Shown here: one piece after another, positions 9,167 through 16,555 of the stretch
How the letters are laid out: each line of letters opens with the position of its first letter
How positions within the stretch are numbered: the stretch's first letter is position 1
Program-made: the position numbers and the translations under genes
Source: Trueperella bernardiae
GTDB lineage: Bacteria; Actinomycetota; Actinomycetes; Actinomycetales; Actinomycetaceae
Length of the DNA: 64,000 nucleotides
Assembly (NCBI RefSeq): GCF_001469025.1
Contig: NZ_LNIZ01000003.1
Coordinates: forward strand, 124,001-188,000
Reading direction: 5' to 3'
Notes under the pieces: generated by a model
Databases searched by the model: none
Seen by the model: only the letters and a program-made list of their open reading frames with translations
What the model was told of the DNA's origin: nothing

Positions 9167-10306
9167 TCACCAGGCCATGCCGCGGCGGGCGATCGAGAAG
9201 CTGGAGGCGAACAGGCACAGCGTCACGGTGCCGACCAGCACCAGCGTGCCGAACGTGCCCAGCCACATGAGCGCGCCGATCCCGGTGCCACGCGAGAGCA
9301 GGGTGGCGCCGAGGGCGAGGGTGCCGATGGGGAAGGTCAGCGCCCACCATCCCGGCGCGAACGGCATGCGGCCGATAAACCCGCGGACGGTCATCACCGT
9401 GGCCCACGCCACCAGCGGTACGCCGATCACCAGCATGAAGTACCCATAGGCGTTGGCCACGTCCTGTGCGCTGCCCGCGTAGTCGGGGAGCAGCATGTAG
9501 GTGGACTGCAGGGCCACCGACTGGGCGGCCGCCGTCGACTGCCCTACCATGCCGAGCGGAATCCAGGCGCTCGCGCTCGCGGCCAACGGCAACGGCTCCA
9601 CCCGCCAATGGTGGCGGTAGGCGGTGGCGAACACGGCCACGCCCAGGAAGAGGGAGAGGAAGAAGGCGGCCGCGGAGGTCGTTAGCAGCCAGAACTGGAA
9701 CGTCTCTGACACGTGCGGCACGAGTCCGGCGCCCGTGGTCGAGGCGACCATCGGCCCGACCACGGCCAGGCCCCACACCGTAGTCGGCGCGCCAAGGTCC
9801 TTGCCCACCAGTCGCGTCGCGAAGCCGAGCGCCGTGATGATGCCGATTGTAGCGCCGACGATCCAGGTGACGGTGTCGATGTGCCAGGCGGCGTCGGTCA
9901 GGTGCGGCCAGTGCGCGGGCACGATCGTGGCGGTGGCCGAGCCGACCGAGAGGATGCCCATCGACACGGTGCCCCACATCGGGGTCTGCGTGGAGTCGCG
10001 CAACGTGATCGAGAACGCGTCGCGCGAAAGCGAGATCCGCACGATGTAGCCCACGATCAGCGTGACGAGCACCGCCCAGGCGATCGCGAGAACGACGACG
10101 GCGGCCGCGCCCGCACCCGGCAAATGGTCCGAGTGGGTCTGGAGCAGGTTGGCTAGGATGCCCGTGCCCATGGCGGCCGGGAACCAGGCCGGGCCGATGG
10201 GAGGGAGCTTGGGGGCCGGCGTCGTAGACGGCGCGGGCACAGGGGTGTGCGTGGGGGCGTGCGTGGAAGACTGTTTCGCGTTCACCCTTCCAGGGTGCTC
10301 CTCCAA
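9167..10306 (-). CDS. TDT family (TehA/SLAC1-like) anion channel or exporter
   Basis: A 379-residue membrane protein with about ten predicted helices and a hydrophilic Pro/Thr-rich N-terminus. GPAWFPAAMGTGILANLL is the conserved first-helix motif of the tellurite-resistance/dicarboxylate-transporter family to which SLAC1 anion channels belong. Members move sulfite, malate or other small anions; the substrate here cannot be read from the sequence. The start may instead be GTG 10285. It lies upstream of menE on the same strand with a short gap and may share a transcript, but a functional link to menaquinone is not evident. Confidence 0.85.
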   Translation of the reverse strand: MEEHPGRVNAKQSSTHAPTHTPVPAPSTTPAPKLPPIGPAWFPAAMGTGILANLLQTHSDHLPGAGAAAVVVLAIAWAVLVTLIVGYIVRISLSRDAFSITLRDSTQTPMWGTVSMGILSVGSATATIVPAHWPHLTDAAWHIDTVTWIVGATIGIITALGFATRLVGKDLGAPTTVWGLAVVGPMVASTTGAGLVPHVSETFQFWLLTTSAAAFFLSLFLGVAVFATAYRHHWRVEPLPLAASASAWIPLGMVGQSTAAAQSVALQSTYMLLPDYAGSAQDVANAYGYFMLVIGVPLVAWATVMTVRGFIGRMPFAPGWWALTFPIGTLALGATLLSRGTGIGALMWLGTFGTLVLVGTVTLCLFASSFSIARRGMAW

Positions 10307-10408
10307 CAGGTTGTCTGAGAAGTGGTTGGTTGGCCGCGTCGCTCACAATGCGGGACGCAACCCCACGAGCAGGGGCGACGCGCGGGCGCGGGCGGTAGTG
10401 TGTGCGAC

Positions 10409-11102
10409 ATGACGAACCGATCTTGGAGCGTACTGGCTGCCGCGGTGGTCGCACTCGTGCCCACGGCGGCGCTCGTCGTCGATAACGTCGTCTACTATGT
10501 CTCGCCGCGGGTCGGGGATGAGACGCCGTGGCTCGTGTCGAACGCCCTGGTGACGGGCACGCCGGTCGCGATCGTTGCTCACGTCCTCTGGTTCCTCTGT
10601 GCTGCGGCAGTCTACCTCGCGATGCGCCGGGGAGGGGGCTGGGGATTCGAGAGCAGGGAACTACGCAGGCTTTAGCCCCACCCTCGCTTTCCTTAGCCCA
10701 ATCATCGTGGGCGGCGCGGAGGAGCTCGCGAACGTTGGCATCATTGCACTGCTCTCGCGCCGTTACGGGCGCGGCTGGGGTTTCATCCTTGCCGTGTCGG
10801 CACTGGTACGCGGCGTCATCCACCTGCACCACGGGTCGCTGGCCATCCTGCTCGGCTTCCTTCCACTGTCAGTTTTCGCGGTGGCCTTCTTCCGCACGAC
10901 GGCGATGGTGAGCCCTCTCGTGGTCGGGCACATGCTGTGGAACTATGTGGCGCAGGCGAACGGGGCGATCGGCCAGTCCCTCGCAAGAGAGATCTCTTAC
11001 CCCCTCGTCACCTACCTGCTTCCGCTGGCAACGGTTGGCCTGCTCGTGATGGCGATCCTACGCTCCTGCGGTTGGCAAACGTCGCGCCTGCGAGAACCGT
11101 AG
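10409..11102 (+). pseudogene. CPBP-family intramembrane protease, frameshifted
   Basis: Two overlapping frames encode one protein. Frame one (ATG 10409 to stop 10675, 88 residues) has the N-terminal membrane helices and ends in MRRGGGWGFESRELRRL. The other frame, open through 10575-11102, carries the rest: GGAEELANVGIIALLSRRYG with the glutamate pair, RGVIHLHHGSLAI, and GHMLWNYVAQ, which are the EE, H and HxxxN elements of CPBP (Abi/Rce1-like) glutamic proteases. The switch must lie near 10625-10675, where a run of G residues (ggggagggggctgggg, 10629-10644) invites a one-base indel. The gene is therefore either inactivated or affected by a sequencing error. The catalytic half has no obvious start of its own. 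Confidence 0.78.
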
Positions 11103-11106
11103 CGGC

Positions 11107-12084
11107 TCACGCATAAAACGGGAAGCTCGACCAGTCCGGGGCCCGCTTCTCCAGGAAGGCATCACGCCCCTCCTGCGCTTCTGCCGTCATGTAGGCCAGA
11201 CGGGTGGCTTCCCCGGCGAAGACCTGCTGGCCGGCCAGCCCGTCGTCGGCGAGGTTGAAGGCGAACTTCAGCATGCGCAGGGCCTGCGGGGACTTCGTGG
11301 ACATGATGCGGGCGTACTCGAGCGCCTTGTCCTCCAGCTCGGCGTGGGGGACCGCCTCGTTGACCACGCCCCAGCGTTCGGCGTCGTGAGCCGAGTACTC
11401 GCGGGCGAGGAAGAAGATCTCGCGGGCGCGCTTGTCACCCACCTGCCGGGCAAGGAGCGCGGCGCCGTAACCGCCGTCGAAGGAGCCGACGTTGGCGTCC
11501 ACCTGCATGAAACGCGCGTGCTCAATCGAGGCAAGTGAGAGGTCGCACAGCACGTTGAGCGAGTGCCCGCCGCCCGTGGCCCAACCGCTGATCGCGCCGA
11601 TGAAGATCATGCCCGAAGTGCGCATGAGGCGCTGGACCTCGAGGATGTGCAGGCGCCCGGCGTGTGAGGTCTCGGCCCGGGTGGCGGCGTTGGCCGCGGC
11701 GTCGTCCTCCCCGCCATACTTGTAGCCGTCCCGGCCGCGAATGCGCTGGTCGCCACCGGAGCAAAATGCCCAACCGCCGTCCTTCGGGCTCGGGCCGTTG
11801 CCCGTGAGGATCACCGTGCCCACCTCTCCCGACAGCCGCGCGTGGTCGATCGCGCGGTAGAGCTGGTCGACCGTCTCGGGCCGGAACGCGTTGCGCACCT
11901 GTGGCCGGTTGAAAGCGATGCGGGCAACCGGGAGGTCGCGCTCGGCAACGGGGCGGTCGTCGTCGTACACGCGCTCGACGCCGCGGTGGTAGGTGATGTC
12001 GGCGTCGGGGAAGCCGGGCACGGCGCGCCAGCGACGCGGGTCGAAGATGTCGGAAACCTTGTGGGGCAGGGCAGTGATAGTCAT
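11107..12084 (-). CDS. menB: 1,4-dihydroxy-2-naphthoyl-CoA synthase MenB
   Basis: Crotonase-fold enzyme that closes the naphthalene ring of o-succinylbenzoyl-CoA. The 325 residues show the oxyanion-hole region GWAFCSGGDQRIRG, the family stretch GWATGGGHSLNVLCDLS, the active-site region ANVGSFDGGYGA and the C-terminal LEKRAPDWSSFPF. The frame stays open far upstream, but ATG 12084 begins the conserved MTITALPHKVSDIFDP opening and lies 27 bases from the divergent menC start, so the longer reading is not credible. Confidence 0.96.
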   Translation of the reverse strand: MTITALPHKVSDIFDPRRWRAVPGFPDADITYHRGVERVYDDDRPVAERDLPVARIAFNRPQVRNAFRPETVDQLYRAIDHARLSGEVGTVILTGNGPSPKDGGWAFCSGGDQRIRGRDGYKYGGEDDAAANAATRAETSHAGRLHILEVQRLMRTSGMIFIGAISGWATGGGHSLNVLCDLSLASIEHARFMQVDANVGSFDGGYGAALLARQVGDKRAREIFFLAREYSAHDAERWGVVNEAVPHAELEDKALEYARIMSTKSPQALRMLKFAFNLADDGLAGQQVFAGEATRLAYMTAEAQEGRDAFLEKRAPDWSSFPFYA

Positions 12085-12085
12085 G

Positions 12086-12107
12086 CCACCATTGTGCCTT
12101 ATGGTGG
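12086..12107. promoter_or_regulatory. 7-bp inverted repeat between divergent menB and menC
   Basis: ccaccat (12086-12092) and atggtgg (12101-12107) are perfect inverted arms around an 8-bp centre. They fill the 27-bp gap between the two start codons. Each arm supplies the GGTGG that serves as ribosome binding site for the gene it faces. Confidence 0.4.
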
Positions 12108-12111
12108 AACG

Positions 12112-13089
12112 GTGAAGTTCTACGTCTACCGCCTTGCGCTCAAAAACCGCTTCCGGCGCCTCACTGAGCGCGACGGGCTGCTCGTCAAGGGCGAGCACTG
12201 GGGCGAGGTGAGCCCGTTTTGGGATTACGACGCCGTGGAGTCGGCTCGCTGGCTGGCCGCCGGTGTCGAGGCCGCGGCCGGGCTGCCCGCCCCGTTGCGC
12301 GGCGCCGTGCCGGTCAACGAGACCATCCCGGCAGTGGATGCGGAGGTAGCCTACGCGTTGGCCGCGGCGTCGAGCTGCGCCACGTTCAAGGTGAAGATCG
12401 CTGATCACGCGGGCGCGCTTGCCGAGGACCTGGCGCGGTTGGAGGCCGTGCGGGCCGCGCAACCGGCGGCGAAGATCCGGGTGGACGCGAATGCTGCGTG
12501 GGACGTTGACACGGCCGTAGCCCAGATCCGGCAGATGGACCGTGCCGCCGGGAGACTCGAATACGTCGAGCAGCCCTGCCCTGGCGTGGAGGATTTGGCG
12601 AAGGTGCGCCGGCGCGTGGACGTGCCAATCGCCGCCGACGAATCCATCCGCCGCGGCGCCGACCCCCTCGAGGTGGTGCGCCGCGAGGCCGCCGACGTGG
12701 CCGTCCTCAAGAACCAGCCGCTTGGGGGCGTGCGCGCCGCGCTTGCGCTCGCCGAGGCGCTCGCCATGCCGGTGGTTGTCTCCTCTGCGCTCGAAAGCTC
12801 GGTGGGCCTGCGCGCCGGACTCGCCTTCGCCGCCGCCCTGCCCGAGCTGCCGCACGCCTGCGGGCTTGCCACCACGCGGCTCTTCGTGGACGACGTCGTG
12901 GCCGAGCCGCTCGCGCCCAAGGGCGGGCAGATCGCGGTGCGCGACGTCGTTCCCGACCCGGCGCGCAGCCTACCCGTGGGGGCCGAGTTGGCCTGCGCCT
13001 GGGAACGGCGGCTAGCACAGATGTGGGAGGTGGCCGAGGGGGCAGGGCATGTGCGCGGCGAATACGAATTCATGGGAGGGCTAGCGTGA
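12112..13089 (+). CDS. menC: o-succinylbenzoate synthase MenC
   Basis: Enolase-superfamily dehydratase that makes o-succinylbenzoate. In 325 residues the catalytic set is complete: K95 in FKVKIAD, metal ligands D125 (VDAN), E153 (VEQP) and D176 (AADES), and K200 (VLKNQPLGG). I start at GTG 12112, which has tggtgga upstream; GTG 12094 would add six residues. It diverges from menB and its stop overlaps the menD start (GTGA), so menC-menD are translationally coupled. Confidence 0.94.
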   Translation: MKFYVYRLALKNRFRRLTERDGLLVKGEHWGEVSPFWDYDAVESARWLAAGVEAAAGLPAPLRGAVPVNETIPAVDAEVAYALAAASSCATFKVKIADHAGALAEDLARLEAVRAAQPAAKIRVDANAAWDVDTAVAQIRQMDRAAGRLEYVEQPCPGVEDLAKVRRRVDVPIAADESIRRGADPLEVVRREAADVAVLKNQPLGGVRAALALAEALAMPVVVSSALESSVGLRAGLAFAAALPELPHACGLATTRLFVDDVVAEPLAPKGGQIAVRDVVPDPARSLPVGAELACAWERRLAQMWEVAEGAGHVRGEYEFMGGLA

Positions 13090-14711
13090 ACGAGCAGGTA
13101 GAGGCGTCAACGCGGATGGCGCGCGAGATCGTGGCCGAACTGGTACGCCAGGGGGTGCGGCGCTTCGTGCTGTGCCCCGGATCGCGGTCGGCACCGCTCG
13201 CGTACGCGCTCGCGGACGCCGAGGCCGCCGGCGTGGTCGAGCTCCACGTGGAGACCGACGAGCGGGTGGCAGGCTTCGTGGCCCTGGGCTCGGGGCTCGC
13301 GGGGCAGGTGGCGGCGGTGGTCACGACGTCGGGCTCGGCCGTTGCGAACCTGCACCCGGCGGTGGAGGAGGCGCGGTATGCGGGCGTGCCGCTCATCGTG
13401 CTCGCCGCGGACCGGCCGCACGAGCGGCGAGGCGTGCGGGCCTCCCAGACCGCCGACCACCGCGGCGTGCTCGAGGGCTCCGTGCGCTTCGTGGCCGAGA
13501 TCGCGGCCGACGCGCCGGCCCTACGCGGGCAGGTGGTGCGGGCAGCCCGGGCTGCGACGCGCCAGGCCGGGCCTGTGCTCATCAACGTGGCCTTCCGCGA
13601 ACCGCTCATGCCGGGCGGGCCGTGGGAGAGCGTTGCCGAGGACTGCGGGCGCGCGGGCGCGGGTGACCTTGGCGAGGGCGGTGTGGGCGAGGGCCTGGGC
13701 GCTGGTCGGCGGACGGTCGTCGTTGCCGGGCCGTCGAGTAGGTCGAACCCGCTGTACGCGCGGGAGCTGCCAGACCTGGGCGGGGTGCCGATCCTCGCCG
13801 AGCCGACCTCCGAGCTGCGTGGGCACCCGAACGCCGTGGCCGCCCACCCGCTCCTGTTGCGCACTGGGCTGGGGGAGCGGATCGAGCGAGTGGTGGTGCT
13901 TGGGCATCCCACCCTCACGCGCGACGTGTCAGTCTTGCTTTCCGCCGGCGAGGTCTACGCTGTGGACGAGGCCGTCGGTTACACGGACGTGGCCGGGATC
14001 GCGGAGGTCGTGGAGCTTGCCGACGTGCCCGGGCTCGTGGCGGGCTCGCCTGATTTGTGGCTGGCCGAGTGGCAGGAGGCCTCCCATTGCGCCGAGGTGG
14101 CGATCGAGGAAGCGCTGGCGGAGGCCGGGATGTCGACGCCGGCGATCGCGCGGTCCCTCACCGAATCGCCGGTGCCCACCCACCTGGCCGCGTCCACCAT
14201 CATCCGCGAGGTCAACCTCTATGGGCGTGCGCCGGCCGGGCCGCTGTACGCCAACCGGGGGCTTGCCGGCATCGACGGCACGATGTCCACCGCCATCGGC
14301 ACCGCGCTCGCCACGGGTCAGCCCACCCGTGTGGTGGTCGGCGACCTCGCCTTCATCCACGACGCCACCTCGCTCGTGGCCACCGCGAGGCAGGCCGGGC
14401 CGAGGCTCGACGTCGTCGTCATCGACGATCACGGCGGCTCGCTGTTCTCCACGCTCGAATACGGGGCCGGGCCCGAAGAGGCCTACGATCGAGTGTTCCG
14501 CACCGAGAAGCGCCTGGACGTGGAGGCGTTCGCGCGGGCCGTGGGGGCGCAATACGTGCGCGTGCGGGAGATGGCGGAGCTGCGGGAGGCGCTGGCAGGG
14601 CAGTTCGGGGTGCGGATCGTGCACATCGACGCCGGGCGCGTGCCCATGGCCGCCGAACGTGCCGCCCGCCAGGGCCTGGCCGAGCGAGTGCTCGCCGCAC
14701 TGGGGAGTTAG
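13086..14711 (+). CDS. menD: MenD, SEPHCHC synthase (2-succinyl-5-enolpyruvyl-6-hydroxy-3-cyclohexene-1-carboxylate synthase)
   Basis: Thiamine-diphosphate enzyme joining isochorismate and 2-oxoglutarate. The 541 residues have the N-terminal VLCPGSRSAPLAYAL and the ThDP-activating glutamate in HVETDERVAGF. The middle TTSGSAVANLHPAVEEA and the C-terminal ThDP/Mg site GDLAFIHDATSLV ... DDHGGSLFSTLE are also intact. The start is GTG 13086, overlapping the menC stop. The gene is followed by 231 bases with no gene before the convergent ATPase gene. Confidence 0.96.
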   Translation: MNEQVEASTRMAREIVAELVRQGVRRFVLCPGSRSAPLAYALADAEAAGVVELHVETDERVAGFVALGSGLAGQVAAVVTTSGSAVANLHPAVEEARYAGVPLIVLAADRPHERRGVRASQTADHRGVLEGSVRFVAEIAADAPALRGQVVRAARAATRQAGPVLINVAFREPLMPGGPWESVAEDCGRAGAGDLGEGGVGEGLGAGRRTVVVAGPSSRSNPLYARELPDLGGVPILAEPTSELRGHPNAVAAHPLLLRTGLGERIERVVVLGHPTLTRDVSVLLSAGEVYAVDEAVGYTDVAGIAEVVELADVPGLVAGSPDLWLAEWQEASHCAEVAIEEALAEAGMSTPAIARSLTESPVPTHLAASTIIREVNLYGRAPAGPLYANRGLAGIDGTMSTAIGTALATGQPTRVVVGDLAFIHDATSLVATARQAGPRLDVVVIDDHGGSLFSTLEYGAGPEEAYDRVFRTEKRLDVEAFARAVGAQYVRVREMAELREALAGQFGVRIVHIDAGRVPMAAERAARQGLAERVLAALGS

Positions 14712-14904
14712 GCGGATGGCCGGCTAGGAGGAGGCGGTGTCTGGCCGGCAAACGCCGCCGATAATCTGGCCCGGCGGGTCTCGTTCGCGCCTGGCTCCGG
14801 GTGTGCCCGGCGTAAATCGTGAATCTGAGATCGACCTGGTGCCTATGGGAATCGGTAGCCGGTATTTTCACGAGTTCTGTCGGAGGGGCCCTGGAACTGG
14901 GTGC

Positions 14905-14926
14905 CCGGCGCCGGCCCGGGCGCCGG
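14905..14926. terminator. GC-rich stem-loop between convergent menD and ATPase genes
   Basis: ccggcgcc (14905-14912) pairs perfectly with ggcgccgg (14919-14926) across a six-base loop. It stands 194 bases after menD and 17 bases past the end of the opposing ATPase gene. There is no T-run, so it would be an L-shaped or Rho-assisted terminator at best. The rest of 14712-14942 shows nothing I can name. Confidence 0.35.
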
Positions 14927-14942
14927 TAATCCGCCGGGCAAT

Positions 14943-16202
14943 CTAGCCCCAGAGGGAGGCGACGGGGAGTGCGGCGAGGCGATCGCCGAGGAGACGCCCG
15001 CGGCTGTCTGTGGTGAGGACATATCCGGCGATGAAGCGCTCGCCCAGCTGATCACGCAACCACGTCAGGTGCTTGTAATCGACAGTCCCAACAGAGGACG
15101 CTGCCTTGACTTCCAAGGCGATGACGCGGCCGTCGTCGAGTTCAATGACCAGGTCGATTTCGCGGCCGTCCGGGCTGCGGTAGTGGAAGAGCTCCCATTC
15201 CTCCGAGGACCAGGTCTTCTGGCGAAGCAACTCGCTTGCCACGAATGCCTCCAGCATCCCGCCGAACGCCTGGCCTCGAACGAGGTCCTTGAGCGTGGCC
15301 GGTTTTGCGCCGGTGAGCCACATGCCAAGGCCGGGGTCGCTGATGACGACCTTGTGGCGGCCCACCTCACGCTTGAGCAGATTGGGTGTCCACGGCGGCA
15401 AGAGGTCCACGAGGAACAGCCCTTCGAGCAGGCGCAGGTACTGCGCGGCAGTGCTTGCCGGAATGCTGAGCTCATTGGCCAAACGGCCGATAACCACCTC
15501 CGATCCTTGCACAGCAGAAAGCGTGCGAAGCAACGCCATCACCTGCTCTGGGCGCTGGATCTTCGATAGGTCCTGGATATCCCGTGAGGTCACGCGGGTG
15601 GTGTACGACCTCATCCACGTTTGTCTCATCCGCTCTGGAAGGTGTTGCGCTTCTGGCATGGAGCCGCGGGATATCGCGTCGACGTAATCGCTACGGGTCA
15701 GCGGCGAGGTCTCGCCTGCGGGGTTGAGCCTGCCGAGCGTGCGCGAAACGAAGTCATCCCGCATGCCGCTCAGCTCTCCCTGGCTAAAGCCGCGCATCTG
15801 CAAGCTGGCCACTCGGCCGGCCAGGCTGTCCGCGGCGGCAGTACCCGTCGTCAGCTGAGAGCTACCAGTAATCAGAAAGCGGCCGGGTCTGCGGCAGCGA
15901 TCGATCTCGGCCTTCAGCGAGAGAATGAGCTCGGGCACCCGTTGAAACTCGTCAATGACCAGCATGCCGCCGGGGTTCTGAGCAAGAAAACCCCTGGGAT
16001 CATCGAGAGCGACGCTTCGAGTTTCCGGGTCGTCCATCGTGAAGCTCGCAACTGACGTGCCGGCTGACGCCAACTCCTCGGAAACCTGCTGGGTGAGCGT
16101 CGACTTTCCCACCTGCCGTGCACCCAGAACCTCGACAGCCGGGAAATGATCCGTCAGCTGCCGGAGGAGGGGTGCTGAATTCCTTGGGATAATAGCGCTC
16201 AT
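14943..16202 (-). CDS. orphan AAA_14 ATPase with DUF4143 C-terminus
   Basis: A 419-residue protein of the AAA_14/DUF4143 family. The N-terminal P-loop GARQVGKSTLTQQ (about 27-39), Walker B MLVIDEFQRVPE, and ITGSSQL sensor region are followed by a winged helix (LANELSIPASTAAQYLRLLE). The C-terminal part contains DGREIDLVIE ... VIALEVKAA, a D...ExK arrangement like PD-(D/E)XK nuclease folds. Roles of the family are uncertain; defence, mobile-element or toxin-like functions have been proposed. Base composition is visibly less GC-rich than the men genes around it. ATG 16202 is preferred to 16211 because AGGA is then spaced well. It sits alone between menD and htrA, suggesting horizontal acquisition. 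Confidence 0.87.
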   Translation of the reverse strand: MSAIIPRNSAPLLRQLTDHFPAVEVLGARQVGKSTLTQQVSEELASAGTSVASFTMDDPETRSVALDDPRGFLAQNPGGMLVIDEFQRVPELILSLKAEIDRCRRPGRFLITGSSQLTTGTAAADSLAGRVASLQMRGFSQGELSGMRDDFVSRTLGRLNPAGETSPLTRSDYVDAISRGSMPEAQHLPERMRQTWMRSYTTRVTSRDIQDLSKIQRPEQVMALLRTLSAVQGSEVVIGRLANELSIPASTAAQYLRLLEGLFLVDLLPPWTPNLLKREVGRHKVVISDPGLGMWLTGAKPATLKDLVRGQAFGGMLEAFVASELLRQKTWSSEEWELFHYRSPDGREIDLVIELDDGRVIALEVKAASSVGTVDYKHLTWLRDQLGERFIAGYVLTTDSRGRLLGDRLAALPVASLWG

Positions 16203-16555
16203 GCAGGTCATCCTAGGTACTATTCGCTTGGGCGTCTAGGCATTTCTGTTGATTGGTGGCAAGGTGCTCTGTGGTTTGGTGGCAATATGCTATGTGCTTT
16301 GGTGGCAAGGTGCTCTGTGATTTAGTGGCTGGGTCCAGCCGGCGGCCGGTGTGGGTAACTGGTGAGTCTGGGGCCGGAAGGGGCGTTTTACTGACGAGAC
16401 TTCTCAGGTTTACCTGTTGTCTACGGACGAGCCGGCGCGGAGGCGCGCCCGGGCCGGAACTCCCAGCCAAGTTTCAGGAATTCTTCACTCTTTGAAAAGA
16501 TTAAAGATGGAATCTGTTCCTATAGCCGGCATCCCGGCGTTGGAAAGGAGAACGA
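16203..16555. other. 353-bp intergenic region of lower GC content
   Basis: No credible gene is seen. Short open frames exist on both strands, but they run through the tandem repeats and have no recognisable domain or good start site. The left part holds the 23-bp repeats (16252-16330). The right part (16480-16555) is AT-richer and ends in the aaaggag ribosome binding site of the HtrA gene, so it presumably contains that gene's promoter. A TATAGC at 16521-16526 is -10-like but lacks a spaced -35. Confidence 0.6.
16252..16330. repeat. 23-bp tandem repeats, 3.4 copies
   Basis: Units at 16252-16274, 16275-16297 and 16298-16320, plus a partial copy from 16321, share the pattern tttggtggcaaggtgctctg followed by three variable bases. 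Unit 2 differs at a few positions (aatatgctatg). They start 50 bases upstream of the ATPase start codon, reading on its strand as TTGCCACCAAA boxes. Confidence 0.85.

Noticed and set aside
9153-10832. Long minus-strand frame of 559 codons across the TDT gene
   Set aside because: Arg/His-rich shadow of the TDT gene; it has none of the hydrophobic helices seen in the true frame.
12085-12855. Upstream extension of menB to a 582-residue protein
   Set aside because: It runs antisense through menC, is Arg/His-rich shadow sequence and lies before the conserved MenB start.
14737-14946. 69-codon frame after menD
   Set aside because: No ribosome binding site, Pro/Arg-rich, spans the hairpin.
16213-16495. 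Small open frames on both strands across the 23-bp repeats
   Set aside because: Their sequence is made by the repeats; no recognisable domain or good start site.
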